From Paracoccaceae bacterium (GTDB lineage Bacteria; Pseudomonadota; Alphaproteobacteria; Rhodobacterales; Rhodobacteraceae), in contig WFQA01000220.1 in the NCBI GenBank assembly GCA_015487255.1, positions 1-15,475 on the forward strand: a stretch of DNA of 15,475 nucleotides, read 5' to 3'. Positions 1-6,845 of the stretch are shown piece after piece. The notes under the pieces are model-generated. The model did not search any database. It saw nothing but the letters and a program-made list of their open reading frames with translations, and had not been told where the DNA came from. Position numbers and translations under genes: made by a program. Numbering within the stretch: position 1 is the first letter of the stretch; each line of letters starts with the position of its first letter.

Positions 1-518
1 CCAACCGTGAAACTGTCTATCGCGCCTTTGGTCGAGGCGTAGTGCACATATTCCCCCGCGCTGCCGATGGTGGCCGCGATGGAGGAGAGGTTCACGATCA
101 CCCCGCCCTTGCCGCCATGAGTGGTGGACATGCGGCGGACAGCCTGCTGGGCGCAGTAAAACGAGCCAAAAACATTGACCCGGTAAATCCGCTCTAACGC
201 GGCAGCGGGCAGGGCGTCAACCCGCGAGGTTTCGCCAACGATTCCGGCGTTGTTGACCAGCAAATCCACCGGCCCGAGCGCGGTATCGCAAGCGGAGAAC
301 AGCGCTTTCACATCGGCCTCATCTGCCACATCGCCCCGCAGTTTGATCACCCGCGCCCCAAATGATTCGCAGGTTTTGATCACCTCATCGGCCCGCGCCT
401 CGTTGGCGATATAATTGATGCAGATATCATACCCATCCCTGGCGGCGAGAATGGCGGTGGCGGCACCGATGCCACGGCTGCCGCCGGTTATAATTGCTGT
501 TTTTCTGGTCACCACCAT
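1..518 (-). CDS. SDR family NAD(P)-dependent oxidoreductase (3' end cut by window)
   Basis: This is a short-chain dehydrogenase/reductase that should oxidise or reduce an alcohol/ketone group with NAD(P)(H) in the cytoplasm. The visible 172 residues show the whole Rossmann part: the glycine-rich cofactor loop TGGSRGIG at residues 11-18, NNAG at 89-92, the structural Asn at 115, the catalytic Ser at about 146, and YASTK at 160-164 with the catalytic Tyr160 and Lys164. Family members are about 250 residues, so roughly 75-80 residues lie beyond position 1. The start ATG overlaps the stop codon of the upstream DUF1643 gene in the sequence ATGGTGGTGA, which implies translational coupling. The substrate cannot be told. 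The Arg in the glycine-rich loop and the Asn35-Tyr36 region resemble NADP-preferring members, but this is a weak inference. Confidence 0.93.
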   Translation of the reverse strand, partial: MVVTRKTAIITGGSRGIGAATAILAARDGYDICINYIANEARADEVIKTCESFGARVIKLRGDVADEADVKALFSACDTALGPVDLLVNNAGIVGETSRVDALPAAALERIYRVNVFGSFYCAQQAVRRMSTTHGGKGGVIVNLSSIAATIGSAGEYVHYASTKGAIDSFTV

Positions 519-1015
519 GCCTCCGGTTGGGTTTTGTATGCGATATAAAGCGGGTGTTTCGGGTGGCCGGAATTGGTCAGGCCAAGATGTTTGGGCGCCT
601 TGGGCTGCGCTTTGAGCAGGGCCTTTACTGCACGCCCGCGCGCCAGATGATCGCCGTGGTTGCCCCAGCCCGCCACCACCTCGTCGGCCCAGCCTATGGC
701 CTGCATAATGGTCGCGTCATTGGCCGTGCCCACCGGGTCATCGGCGGCGCGCATGTCGCGCGGGTCGGTGGCGCGGTAGGCAAAGATATTGCAAACCCGA
801 AACGCCCCGAAGCCCAGCGTGCGGGCGCGGCGCTCGCAGCGCTCGACGGTCGGGTCGTTTTGCACCTCGGTGGCGGTGGAGGGGTTGAGCATCAAAAACA
901 ACACCTTGCGCCCGGCTGGCTCCCAAATCCGGGTCAGGGCATAGCGGTAGCGCTCGCAATCGGAATAGCTCGCTTCGGAAACGGCGTCATCCTTGGTGAA
1001 ATGGCGTATAATCAT
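509..1015 (-). CDS. DUF1643 domain-containing protein
   Basis: This is a 168-residue protein that matches the DUF1643 family by eye; the biochemical function of that family is unknown. Recognisable family stretches are YRYALTRIW at 23-31, FLMLNPSTA at 40-48, NDPTVERCERRA at 53-64, FRVCNIFAYRATDP at 72-85 and WGNHG at 117-121. The open frame continues upstream to about 1423, but that part is antisense to the LysE gene and has no family resemblance. The ATG at 1015 is preferred because it is preceded by AGGTG at about 7 bases and begins at the conserved N-terminus. The stop overlaps the start of the SDR gene. A 125-bp gap separates it from the LysE gene, so it may have its own promoter. Confidence 0.85.
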   Translation of the reverse strand: MIIRHFTKDDAVSEASYSDCERYRYALTRIWEPAGRKVLFLMLNPSTATEVQNDPTVERCERRARTLGFGAFRVCNIFAYRATDPRDMRAADDPVGTANDATIMQAIGWADEVVAGWGNHGDHLARGRAVKALLKAQPKAPKHLGLTNSGHPKHPLYIAYKTQPEAWW

Positions 1016-1130
1016 TCCGATCACCTGCCAGAATTGCCCGGGCAAATCAAGCGTGCTGTCCGGATAATACGCAAGCTCAAAACCAACAGGGCCGTGCCCG
1101 CCGAGCGCAGCGAGGCCACGGCGCCGCAGC

Positions 1131-1155
1131 GCATTTTTGCCTATGGCAAAAATGC
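1131..1155 (-). terminator. Perfect 11-bp inverted repeat across the lysE-type stop codon
   Basis: GCATTTTTGCC and GGCAAAAATGC form a perfect 11-bp stem with a 3-base loop. The loop and stem edges contain the TAG stop of the LysE-type gene. No T-run follows on either strand, so this is not a classical intrinsic terminator. It could still end or protect the lrp-lysE mRNA, and it sits exactly between that pair and the DUF1643-SDR pair. The structure is seen directly; its function is inferred. Confidence 0.45.
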
Positions 1156-1749
1156 CACGCCGGCCGCGATCCACAAGCCCCAGACAACAAGCACAAGCCC
1201 CGACACAAGATCCAGCCAGCGCAATGCCCCTACCGGCAAGCGCGATTTCATCAGCAAAACCCCCAGCACCAGAATCAACCACCAAAGCAACGAGCCAAGA
1301 AACACCCCGCCCACCAGCCAGTAAGGCCCCGCCGCACTGGCCGTGCCCAGCCCGGCGATCAGCCCGACAAACGCCAATATGGTCATCGGATTGGTCAGGG
1401 TGAGCATAAAGGTGCTGAACCACGCACCCAACACCCCGCCCGCGGGGCTGTCGACCACGGCTTTTGGCTTGGGGAAAAAGAAAGCCTTCAGGCTCAACAG
1501 GCCAAGCAGCACGATCAGCACCCCTCCCCCGATTTGCAAAGCCTGGGCCTGCGTCAGCAACCCAGAAAGGCTGAAGCCAAATGCAACCAGCATGCCATAA
1601 CCCGCATCAGCACTGGCCGCGCCCAGCCCGGTGGCCAGCCCGGCGGCGTATCCGTCTTTTAAACTGCGCCTGATGCACAGCACCCCGATCGGGCCAACCG
1701 GCATGGCCACGGCAAAACCGATCGCGATACCGCTGAGCAGGGCGCTCAT
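1141..1749 (-). CDS. LysE family amino-acid exporter
   Basis: This is a 202-residue inner-membrane protein of the LysE/RhtB translocator family, which exports amino acids or their derivatives. The N-terminal segment carries the family hallmark AMPVGPIGVLCIRRSL (about residues 15-30). Further helices follow around 38-60, 70-92, 110-135, 140-165 and 178-200, giving the expected six membrane segments, and the length is normal for the family. The STFMLTLTNPMTILAF stretch (about 112-127) is also typical. Its ATG overlaps the stop of the Lrp/AsnC gene (ATGA at 1746-1749), so the two are probably co-translated. A regulator of the Lrp/AsnC class next to a LysE exporter is a common arrangement in which the exported amino acid acts as effector. 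The exact substrate cannot be read. Confidence 0.93.
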   Translation of the reverse strand: MSALLSGIAIGFAVAMPVGPIGVLCIRRSLKDGYAAGLATGLGAASADAGYGMLVAFGFSLSGLLTQAQALQIGGGVLIVLLGLLSLKAFFFPKPKAVVDSPAGGVLGAWFSTFMLTLTNPMTILAFVGLIAGLGTASAAGPYWLVGGVFLGSLLWWLILVLGVLLMKSRLPVGALRWLDLVSGLVLVVWGLWIAAGVAFLP

Positions 1750-2195
1750 CGGATGATCTGGATTTCGGTGGTTTCCTTGGCGGTTTCCAGCACGATCATG
1801 CTCTCGCTGCGCAGCACGGCTTTCAGCGGTTTAAGCACCTCGTGCAAAAACCGCTGCATGGCTTCGGTATCCTGCACGCGAATTTTGACCATGTAGGAAT
1901 GGCTGCCGCTGATATGGTGCAACTCTTGCACCTCGGAGCGGGCCTGCAGGGCGAATTTGGCCACCGCCTCACCGTCAAACGCCATGTCAATCAGGATAAA
2001 AGCGCAAAGCCCCGCCCCCGCGGCTTTTGGCTCCAGCACCGCGCGCCAGGCCTTGATGGTGCCGTTTGCCGCCATCCGCCGCACCCGCTCGCTGGCGGTG
2101 GAAACCGATACACCAACTGCTTCTGCCAGGCTGGCGGCGGATGCACGGCTATCAGCCTGCATGATTTCAGCAATTTTCCGGTCAATTTCATCCAT
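1746..2195 (-). CDS. Lrp/AsnC family transcriptional regulator
   Basis: This is a 149-residue DNA-binding regulator of the feast/famine (Lrp/AsnC) family. The N-terminus MDEIDRKIAEIMQADSR is typical, and the helix-turn-helix spans about residues 16-50 (LAEAVGVSVSTASERVRRM). The C-terminal RAM ligand-binding domain, about 62-140, includes the common ISGSHSYMVKIRV strand. An in-frame ATG lies 12 codons upstream (2231), but that extension overlaps the presumed operator region. The ATG at 2195 gives the canonical N-terminus and length. It is the first gene of the pair with the LysE exporter and probably controls it and itself. Two near-identical 16-bp repeats lie just upstream. Confidence 0.93.
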   Translation of the reverse strand: MDEIDRKIAEIMQADSRASAASLAEAVGVSVSTASERVRRMAANGTIKAWRAVLEPKAAGAGLCAFILIDMAFDGEAVAKFALQARSEVQELHHISGSHSYMVKIRVQDTEAMQRFLHEVLKPLKAVLRSESMIVLETAKETTEIQIIR

Positions 2196-2196
2196 A

Positions 2197-2243
2197 TCAG
2201 GCAAACTGCCGGAAAAATAGCAATAAGTCAAGCATACTGCCGG
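2197..2243 (-). promoter_or_regulatory. Control region of lrp-lysE: 16-bp direct repeat and TTGACT box
   Basis: Two direct repeats, TCAGGCAAACTGCCGG (2197-2212) and TCAAGCATACTGCCGG (2228-2243, plus-strand reading), differ at 2 of 16 positions. Their starts are 31 bp apart, about three helical turns, so both would face the same side of the DNA. On the minus strand a TTGACT -35-like hexamer lies within the distal repeat, but no strong -10 follows. Lrp-type regulators often bind several phased sites upstream of their own gene. Operator function is inferred. Confidence 0.45.
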
Positions 2244-2262
2244 TAATACTGGCTTTCCGCCA

Positions 2263-4104
2263 TCAAACCGCGCTCAAACGCCCAACGCCAACCCGGCGCG
2301 ACATCAGCCGCACGATCACACTGATAGTAATGATGATCACCACCAGCATCAGGGTAACCGCCGCGGAATGTTGCGCCATGTCCTGCTCCTGATAGCCGAA
2401 TATCACCCCGGTCAGCACCATGTTGCCCGGTGAAATCAGCAGGATAATCAGTGACAGCTCCCGCATCGCGGTGATGAAGGTCAGCAACATCCCCGCCACC
2501 AGCCCGCTCATCGATAATGGCACGATGATGCGGAACATGCGCCGAAACCAGCCAATGCCCTGCACCCGCGCTGTCTCTTCCAATGATTGGTGGATTTGCA
2601 ACATCGCCGCAATACCGGTGCGCGAGGTGAAGGGCAGGTTTTTGATCACCGTGATCAGCACCAATATGGAAAAGGTGCCGTAAAGCGCCGGGATCGGCCC
2701 GATATTGGTGGAGAACATGCCGATATAAATTGCCCCCAATGCAATGGAGGGGAAGATATAAGGCGCAAAGGCAATGCCCTCGAGCCAGCGCGCCAGCCGT
2801 GCGCCGCGCCCGCGCACCACCGCATAACCCACCAGCAAGCCAAGCGCGCCATTGAACAGCGCGGCGGCAAAGCCCAGCTTGATCGAATTGCCCAGCGCAT
2901 CCAGAATGCCTTTGTTATAGATCACCCCCGGTTCGCCATAAGCCAGTGCCACATTGCCCTTGCCGGCCCAGAAATAGGTGGTGAGGTTGGAAAAGCTGTA
3001 ATTGCCCGGAATCAGGGTCATCGATTCCCACAACAGCAGCACCATCGGCAGCAAAACCGTAATCAGCAAAAACACGATGATCAGCAGGGTCAGCGGCCAG
3101 CGCCAGAGGCCCAGATCGCTCTCGCGTTTGCGAAAGCCCTTGCCGGTCATGGTGACATAGCTTTTACGCACCCCGATAATCCGGCTGTTGATCCAGATGA
3201 ATGTGATCGCCAGAAAGATCAGCACCAGTGCCAGCACATAGGCATCACCCTGGTTACGGGCGTTGATGGAGGCATAAATCTGGGTGGAAAAGGTGAAAAA
3301 CCGCACCGGCAGGCCAAGCAGGGCCGGGGTGCCAAAGGTGCCGAGGATACGGATGAAGGTCAACACCACCGCCGAGCCGAGTGCCGGCAGCAGCAATGGT
3401 ATGGTGATCATGCGGATCCGTTTCCATTTACCCATGCCGCAGGTGGCGCCGGCCTCTTCCAACTCGCTGTCCACCGTGGCCAATGCGCCTGAAATCAGCA
3501 GATAGGCATAGGCGTAATAATGCATCGCCAAAGTAAAGGTGATCGGCAAAAAACCGTAAGCCACCCAGTCGGGCACCTCCACACCGGTTATATAGGTCAG
3601 CATTCCGCCCGAACCGCCGATCCGGTCATTTTTGAACAGGGTCAGCCAGGCCAGCGCCCCCACCCAGGAAGGCATCATATAGGGGAAAACCAGCATCGCC
3701 CCAAACGTGCCTTTGAAATAAATATTGGTGCGCACCATCAGCCAGGCCAGGCTGGAGCCAACGATTACCGCGATCAGCGTAACCGCAAACCCGATTTTCA
3801 GGCTGTTCATCAGCGGTTTGTAAAACAGCGCCTGTGAAATGGGCTGGTTGAAAACCCGATCAAGGTGCAGCAGGGTAAGCGAGCCGATAACCCCGTCGCG
3901 CTGATAGGCCAGATCATAGCGCTGAAAGGTCAGGGCCTCGCGAATGATCTGAAACAGCGGTACCAGCACCACAAAGCCCAAAAAGCCAAGGCTGAGCACA
4001 CCGATAATGATCTCCGGCCGGTTTTTCAGCCGATAGGCCTGATAGGAAAGATTGCGGGCAGACCAAAAGGGTGGTTTTTTATGCCGTTCCAACGTAATCG
4101 TCAT
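2263..4104 (-). CDS. ABC transporter permease, two fused permease domains (ferric/FbpB type)
   Basis: This is a 613-residue inner-membrane permease with two binding-protein-dependent transport domains in one chain, as in FbpB/ThiP-type proteins. The first domain spans about residues 95-310 and carries the EAA-loop motif EEAGATCGMGKWKRIRMITIP at about 216-236. The second spans about 400-605 with EETARVQGIGWFRRMFRIIVP at about 509-529. These loops contact the ATPase. Hydrophobic helices occur near 33-55, 103-125, 135-157, 185-207, 238-262, 287-307, 337-360 and through the second half, consistent with about 12 segments. The start has GGTGGAG upstream and lies 16 bp after the ATPase stop, so the two are co-transcribed. 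The fused layout fits importers of Fe3+, thiamine, sulfate-like ions or small organic solutes; the permease does not decide between them. Confidence 0.93.
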   Translation of the reverse strand: MTITLERHKKPPFWSARNLSYQAYRLKNRPEIIIGVLSLGFLGFVVLVPLFQIIREALTFQRYDLAYQRDGVIGSLTLLHLDRVFNQPISQALFYKPLMNSLKIGFAVTLIAVIVGSSLAWLMVRTNIYFKGTFGAMLVFPYMMPSWVGALAWLTLFKNDRIGGSGGMLTYITGVEVPDWVAYGFLPITFTLAMHYYAYAYLLISGALATVDSELEEAGATCGMGKWKRIRMITIPLLLPALGSAVVLTFIRILGTFGTPALLGLPVRFFTFSTQIYASINARNQGDAYVLALVLIFLAITFIWINSRIIGVRKSYVTMTGKGFRKRESDLGLWRWPLTLLIIVFLLITVLLPMVLLLWESMTLIPGNYSFSNLTTYFWAGKGNVALAYGEPGVIYNKGILDALGNSIKLGFAAALFNGALGLLVGYAVVRGRGARLARWLEGIAFAPYIFPSIALGAIYIGMFSTNIGPIPALYGTFSILVLITVIKNLPFTSRTGIAAMLQIHQSLEETARVQGIGWFRRMFRIIVPLSMSGLVAGMLLTFITAMRELSLIILLISPGNMVLTGVIFGYQEQDMAQHSAAVTLMLVVIIITISVIVRLMSRRVGVGRLSAV

Positions 4105-4120
4105 GTCTCAACTCCACCCT

Positions 4121-5209
4121 TCATGCGATTTCACGCAGGTTGTCCTGGCTTTTCTTGTCGAAAAAGCTCAGGGCCTCCGGGGCAAAGCTGATCCAGCGCG
4201 AGCTGCCCTCGTCAAGGGTGAGAAAACCCGGCTGCAACAGGGTGATCGGGGTTTCCCCGGCCCTGACCTGCAGGATCGTATCCGCGCCGGTGGGCTGCAG
4301 AATTTCGGTTTTCACCTCCTGCCAGCCGTCTTTTGGCTGGTCCGAAACAAGGATCTTTTCCGGGCGGATGGCGGCGACCATCTCTCCACCGCGCGCGGCC
4401 AGGGCTTCGGGCAGGGGTATGGTCACATCACCACAATCCAGTGCGCCGTTTGCCACCGTGCCCGAAAACAGGTTGATGCCGGGGTCGCCGATAAACTCGG
4501 CCACAAAAAGATTGGCCGGGTGGTGGTAAATATCATAAGGCGTGCCTTCCTGCATGATCCGGCCCTTGTTCATGATGATCACCCGGTCCGAAAGGGTCAG
4601 CGCCTCGATCTGGTCATGGGTCACATAAACCGTGGTCGCCTTCAGGTCCCGGTGCAGGCGCTTGAGGCTGGCGCGCATTTCGGTGCGCAGCTTGGCATCG
4701 AGGTTGGAAAGCGGCTCATCCATCAAGAGGTAAGACGGGCGCAGGGCGATAAGCCGCGCCACCGCCACCCGCTGCTGCTGCCCGCCCGAAAGCTCGGAAG
4801 GGTAACGCTCGGCATAGCCGGTAAGCTGCACCTGCTTCAGCGCAATCTCCAGCCGCTCGGCGATCTCAACCTTGGAGAGCCGCTGCTCTTTCAGCGCCAG
4901 GGTTATGTTTTTGGCCACGGTCATATGCGGCCACAGGGCATAGCTTTGAAAGATCAGCCCCAGCCCGCGCACTTCAGGCGGCAGCACCACCCCCTTTGAG
5001 CGCGAAAAAACCGTGCGCTCGCCAAGCATGATATCACCTTCATCCGGCTCCTCCAGCCCGGCGATCATGCGCAGGGTTGTGGTTTTGCCACAGCCCGAAG
5101 GGCCAAGGATGGTCAAAAATTCGCCCGGTCGGACGGCGAGGTCGAGGTTTTTTACCACAACCTCCTTACCATAGGACTTTACAATGCCACTTAAACGTAT
5201 CTGCCCCAT
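4121..5209 (-). CDS. ABC transporter ATP-binding protein (Fe/putrescine/CysA-type)
   Basis: This 362-residue ATPase should energise the adjacent permease on the cytoplasmic face. Visible motifs are Walker A GPSGCGKTT at 36-44, the Q-loop FQSYALWPHMTV at 87-98, the signature LSGGQQQRVAVARL at 140-153, Walker B YLLMDEP at 160-166 followed by the D-loop SNLDAK, and the switch His in VTHDQ at 196-200. The C-terminal ~120 residues, beginning near GDPGINLFSG (241-250), look like a TOBE-type regulatory domain, and the total length fits the FbpC/PotA/CysA group. An in-frame ATG 13 codons upstream lies inside a strong hairpin. The ATG at 5209 has GGGAGA at a suitable distance and starts at the usual MGQIRLSGIVKSYG position. 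Confidence 0.95.
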   Translation of the reverse strand: MGQIRLSGIVKSYGKEVVVKNLDLAVRPGEFLTILGPSGCGKTTTLRMIAGLEEPDEGDIMLGERTVFSRSKGVVLPPEVRGLGLIFQSYALWPHMTVAKNITLALKEQRLSKVEIAERLEIALKQVQLTGYAERYPSELSGGQQQRVAVARLIALRPSYLLMDEPLSNLDAKLRTEMRASLKRLHRDLKATTVYVTHDQIEALTLSDRVIIMNKGRIMQEGTPYDIYHHPANLFVAEFIGDPGINLFSGTVANGALDCGDVTIPLPEALAARGGEMVAAIRPEKILVSDQPKDGWQEVKTEILQPTGADTILQVRAGETPITLLQPGFLTLDEGSSRWISFAPEALSFFDKKSQDNLREIA

Positions 5210-5224
5210 AGGCGTCTCCCTGTT

Positions 5225-5268
5225 GCCAGAGCCCTGATTTTGTAACAAATCAGAAGTTTGGCTCTGGC
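5225..5268 (-). promoter_or_regulatory. Large hairpin directly before the ATPase ribosome binding site
   Basis: The outer arms GCCAGAGCC and GGCTCTGGC (5225-5233, 5260-5268) pair perfectly over 9 bp. Inside, CTGATTT (5234-5240) pairs with AAATCAG (5247-5253), leaving a six-base loop and one 6-base bulge (5254-5259). On the mRNA the hairpin ends about 7 bases before the GGGAGA ribosome binding site of the ATPase. It could slow 3'-5' decay of the binding-protein mRNA or affect ATPase translation. No T-run follows on the minus strand. The pairing is seen; the role is inferred. Confidence 0.55.
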
Positions 5269-5296
5269 TATTTGTATTTACATGAAATTTTACCCG

Positions 5297-5318
5297 AAAA
5301 CCGGAAGCCGGCTTTCGG
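5297..5318 (-). terminator. Attenuator-like hairpin after the solute-binding protein gene
   Basis: Read on the minus strand, CCGAAAG and CTTCCGG pair over 7 bp (one G·U) around a CCGG loop and are followed by TTTT (5300-5297). It lies 15 bp after the stop of the binding-protein gene and inside what is otherwise one operon. A leaky terminator here would make more binding-protein mRNA than ATPase/permease mRNA, a common arrangement in ABC importers. The T-run is short, so termination would be partial. Confidence 0.5.
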
Positions 5319-5332
5319 AATACACAGCTGGA

Positions 5333-6586
5333 TTACTGGCTTGAATGGATCAGCCAGAAATCGCGCAGCGCGGGGCCTTGCTCCCACATGAACTCGGCCG
5401 AAACATTCCAGCCTTTCATTTCGTCCCAAACCTCGCCGCCGGCGGGCAGCGGCACATCACTGCGCGGGCTGACAGAGCCGGGGTCATGATAAGGCGCGAG
5501 GCCCTGCAACATGTCAAAGCTCTCGCCTTCGGTATAGGGTTTGGTCAGCTCGGTATCGAGGTTCAGATCCGGGTTGCCGAGCAGATAGGCGATAAATACC
5601 TTGGCCGCATTCGGGTTGGGGGCATTGGCACCAATCGCCATATAGGTTGGGTAAACCATGCGGGCGACCGGGTCGAGATCGGTGATGAAGGCGTTGACAT
5701 TGCCTTTGTCATCATTGCGCGAAATATAGGTCATGTTGGTCATGGCGATCAGGGCGTCATCCTGCCCGGCAGCGCCGGCGGCATCGGCCAGCTTGGAGCC
5801 GGATTTGAAAATAACCACATCATTGGCCAGCAAACGCCGGACAAATTCATAACCCGCGTCAGGCACACCCTCGCCCAGCACCAGCTCTTCGCCGGTCAGG
5901 CGCTGATAGGCCGCGGCCATTTCCTCGGGCTGCTGCACCAGCACCGCCAGCCCCATCAGCGACGAGCCCGAACCCATCGGGTCTTTAATGCCCACACGAC
6001 CCCGGAAGCGCTCTTCGGTCAGTTCCCATACATTGCTGATCGGCGGGCCTTCGGGGTTGGCATCGGTGTTATAGAAAAACACAATCGCCTCGTTAACCCG
6101 GATCAGCAGCGGATCACGGTTTTCCTCCGGGATACGGTCAATGAATTGCCCCGGCACATAGTTGAAGATCCGGTTATTGCCCAGCAGTTCATAAATCACC
6201 TGCCCGGAATTGCCGGTGGTCACCACATCAACCGCAAAAATCCCCGCATCTTGCTCACGCACGGTTTTTTCAATGGTTTTAACTGAGCCAAGGTCAAACA
6301 GCGTAAGGGTAATGCCGGGATATAAAGCCTGGAAATGGTCCACCAGCTTGGCGATCCGGCCCGAGGATGAATAGACAACAACCTCGCCCTCCTCGGTGGC
6401 GCGGGCCACGATCTCGTCCCAGTTTTCCTCGGCGGCGGTATATTGGCCCAGCGCGTTTTCCTGAAGCCATGCATCAAGCTCGGGAGAAATCTCCTGTGCG
6501 GAAGTAAAGCTTGCGGTGGCGGCAAGCAGTGCGGCCGTGGCGGTGCCGCCGACCATGCGCATGAATGTTTTGCGTGTTATGTTCAT
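5333..6586 (-). CDS. ABC transporter extracellular solute-binding protein (ferric-type fold)
   Basis: This 417-residue periplasmic binding protein should capture the solute for the downstream ATPase and permease. Residues 1-30 form a signal peptide with a probable cleavage at TSA|QE. It begins TRKTFMRM, close to a twin-arginine motif but with Lys in place of the second Arg. The mature protein opens with EGEVVVYSSSGRIAKLVDHFQALYPGI (about 67-92), the usual first strand and helix of FbpA-like proteins. IRVNEAIVFFYNTD at about 162-175 matches the second-domain crossover region. It is longer than typical FbpA proteins (about 310-340), mainly from an N-terminal insertion (31-65) and a long C-terminus, and it lacks an obvious paired-Tyr iron motif near its end. 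The start at 6586 is chosen over 6628 because AGGAAA precedes it and the signal peptide starts there. Confidence 0.92.
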   Translation of the reverse strand: MNITRKTFMRMVGGTATAALLAATASFTSAQEISPELDAWLQENALGQYTAAEENWDEIVARATEEGEVVVYSSSGRIAKLVDHFQALYPGITLTLFDLGSVKTIEKTVREQDAGIFAVDVVTTGNSGQVIYELLGNNRIFNYVPGQFIDRIPEENRDPLLIRVNEAIVFFYNTDANPEGPPISNVWELTEERFRGRVGIKDPMGSGSSLMGLAVLVQQPEEMAAAYQRLTGEELVLGEGVPDAGYEFVRRLLANDVVIFKSGSKLADAAGAAGQDDALIAMTNMTYISRNDDKGNVNAFITDLDPVARMVYPTYMAIGANAPNPNAAKVFIAYLLGNPDLNLDTELTKPYTEGESFDMLQGLAPYHDPGSVSPRSDVPLPAGGEVWDEMKGWNVSAEFMWEQGPALRDFWLIHSSQ

Positions 6587-6639
6587 TGTTTTTCCTTTTC
6601 CCTGTTGCGGATATTTGGTCTTTGCCAATTAACCTCACC

Positions 6640-6669
6640 ATTTTGTGAGCGATGTTTGTGGTGAGTCAA
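6640..6669 (-). promoter_or_regulatory. Possible sigma-70-type promoter of the ABC operon
   Basis: On the minus strand TTGACT (6669-6664) and CAAAAT (6645-6640) are separated by 18 bp, about 54 bp before the start of the binding-protein gene. The -35 box is a 5/6 match and the -10 box a 4/6 match. This is the best promoter candidate in the 259-bp gap (6587-6845) between the ABC operon and pxpA. Confidence 0.35.
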
Positions 6670-6721
6670 GCGGTTAAGAGTTTCAATTATTATAGTGCGG
6701 GGTTGGCCGGGTTGAGGCACG

Positions 6722-6751
6722 GCCCCACCCCTTCCCGTGGGGCGTGTTTTT
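6722..6751 (+). terminator. Terminator-like hairpin pointing against the flanking genes
   Basis: GCCCCAC (6722-6728) and GTGGGGC (6737-6743) pair over 7 bp with an 8-base loop, followed on the plus strand by TGTTTTT. Intrinsic termination would act on plus-strand transcription, yet the genes on both sides are on the minus strand. It may shield this boundary from antisense transcription, or simply act as an mRNA 3' structure after pxpA. The rest of the 6587-6845 gap holds the promoter candidate and a short AT-rich palindrome at 6754-6767, and no gene that I can support. Confidence 0.4.
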
Positions 6752-6845
6752 CCATGCTACAAAGCATTTGGCGGCGAATTTGGGGTGAGACCGCGCCGCG
6801 CAAGCCAAGGGGCTGGGTAATGGCTCAGGTTGACCCTGAAATGCT

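Noticed and set aside
1016..1423. N-terminal extension of the DUF1643 frame to 1423
   Set aside because: The extension lies antisense to the LysE gene and has no family similarity; the ATG at 1015 has a ribosome binding site and the expected N-terminus.
2587..3492. Long plus-strand frame opposite the ABC permease
   Set aside because: Rich in Gln, His and Arg with no membrane or domain pattern; the opposite strand encodes an unmistakable permease.
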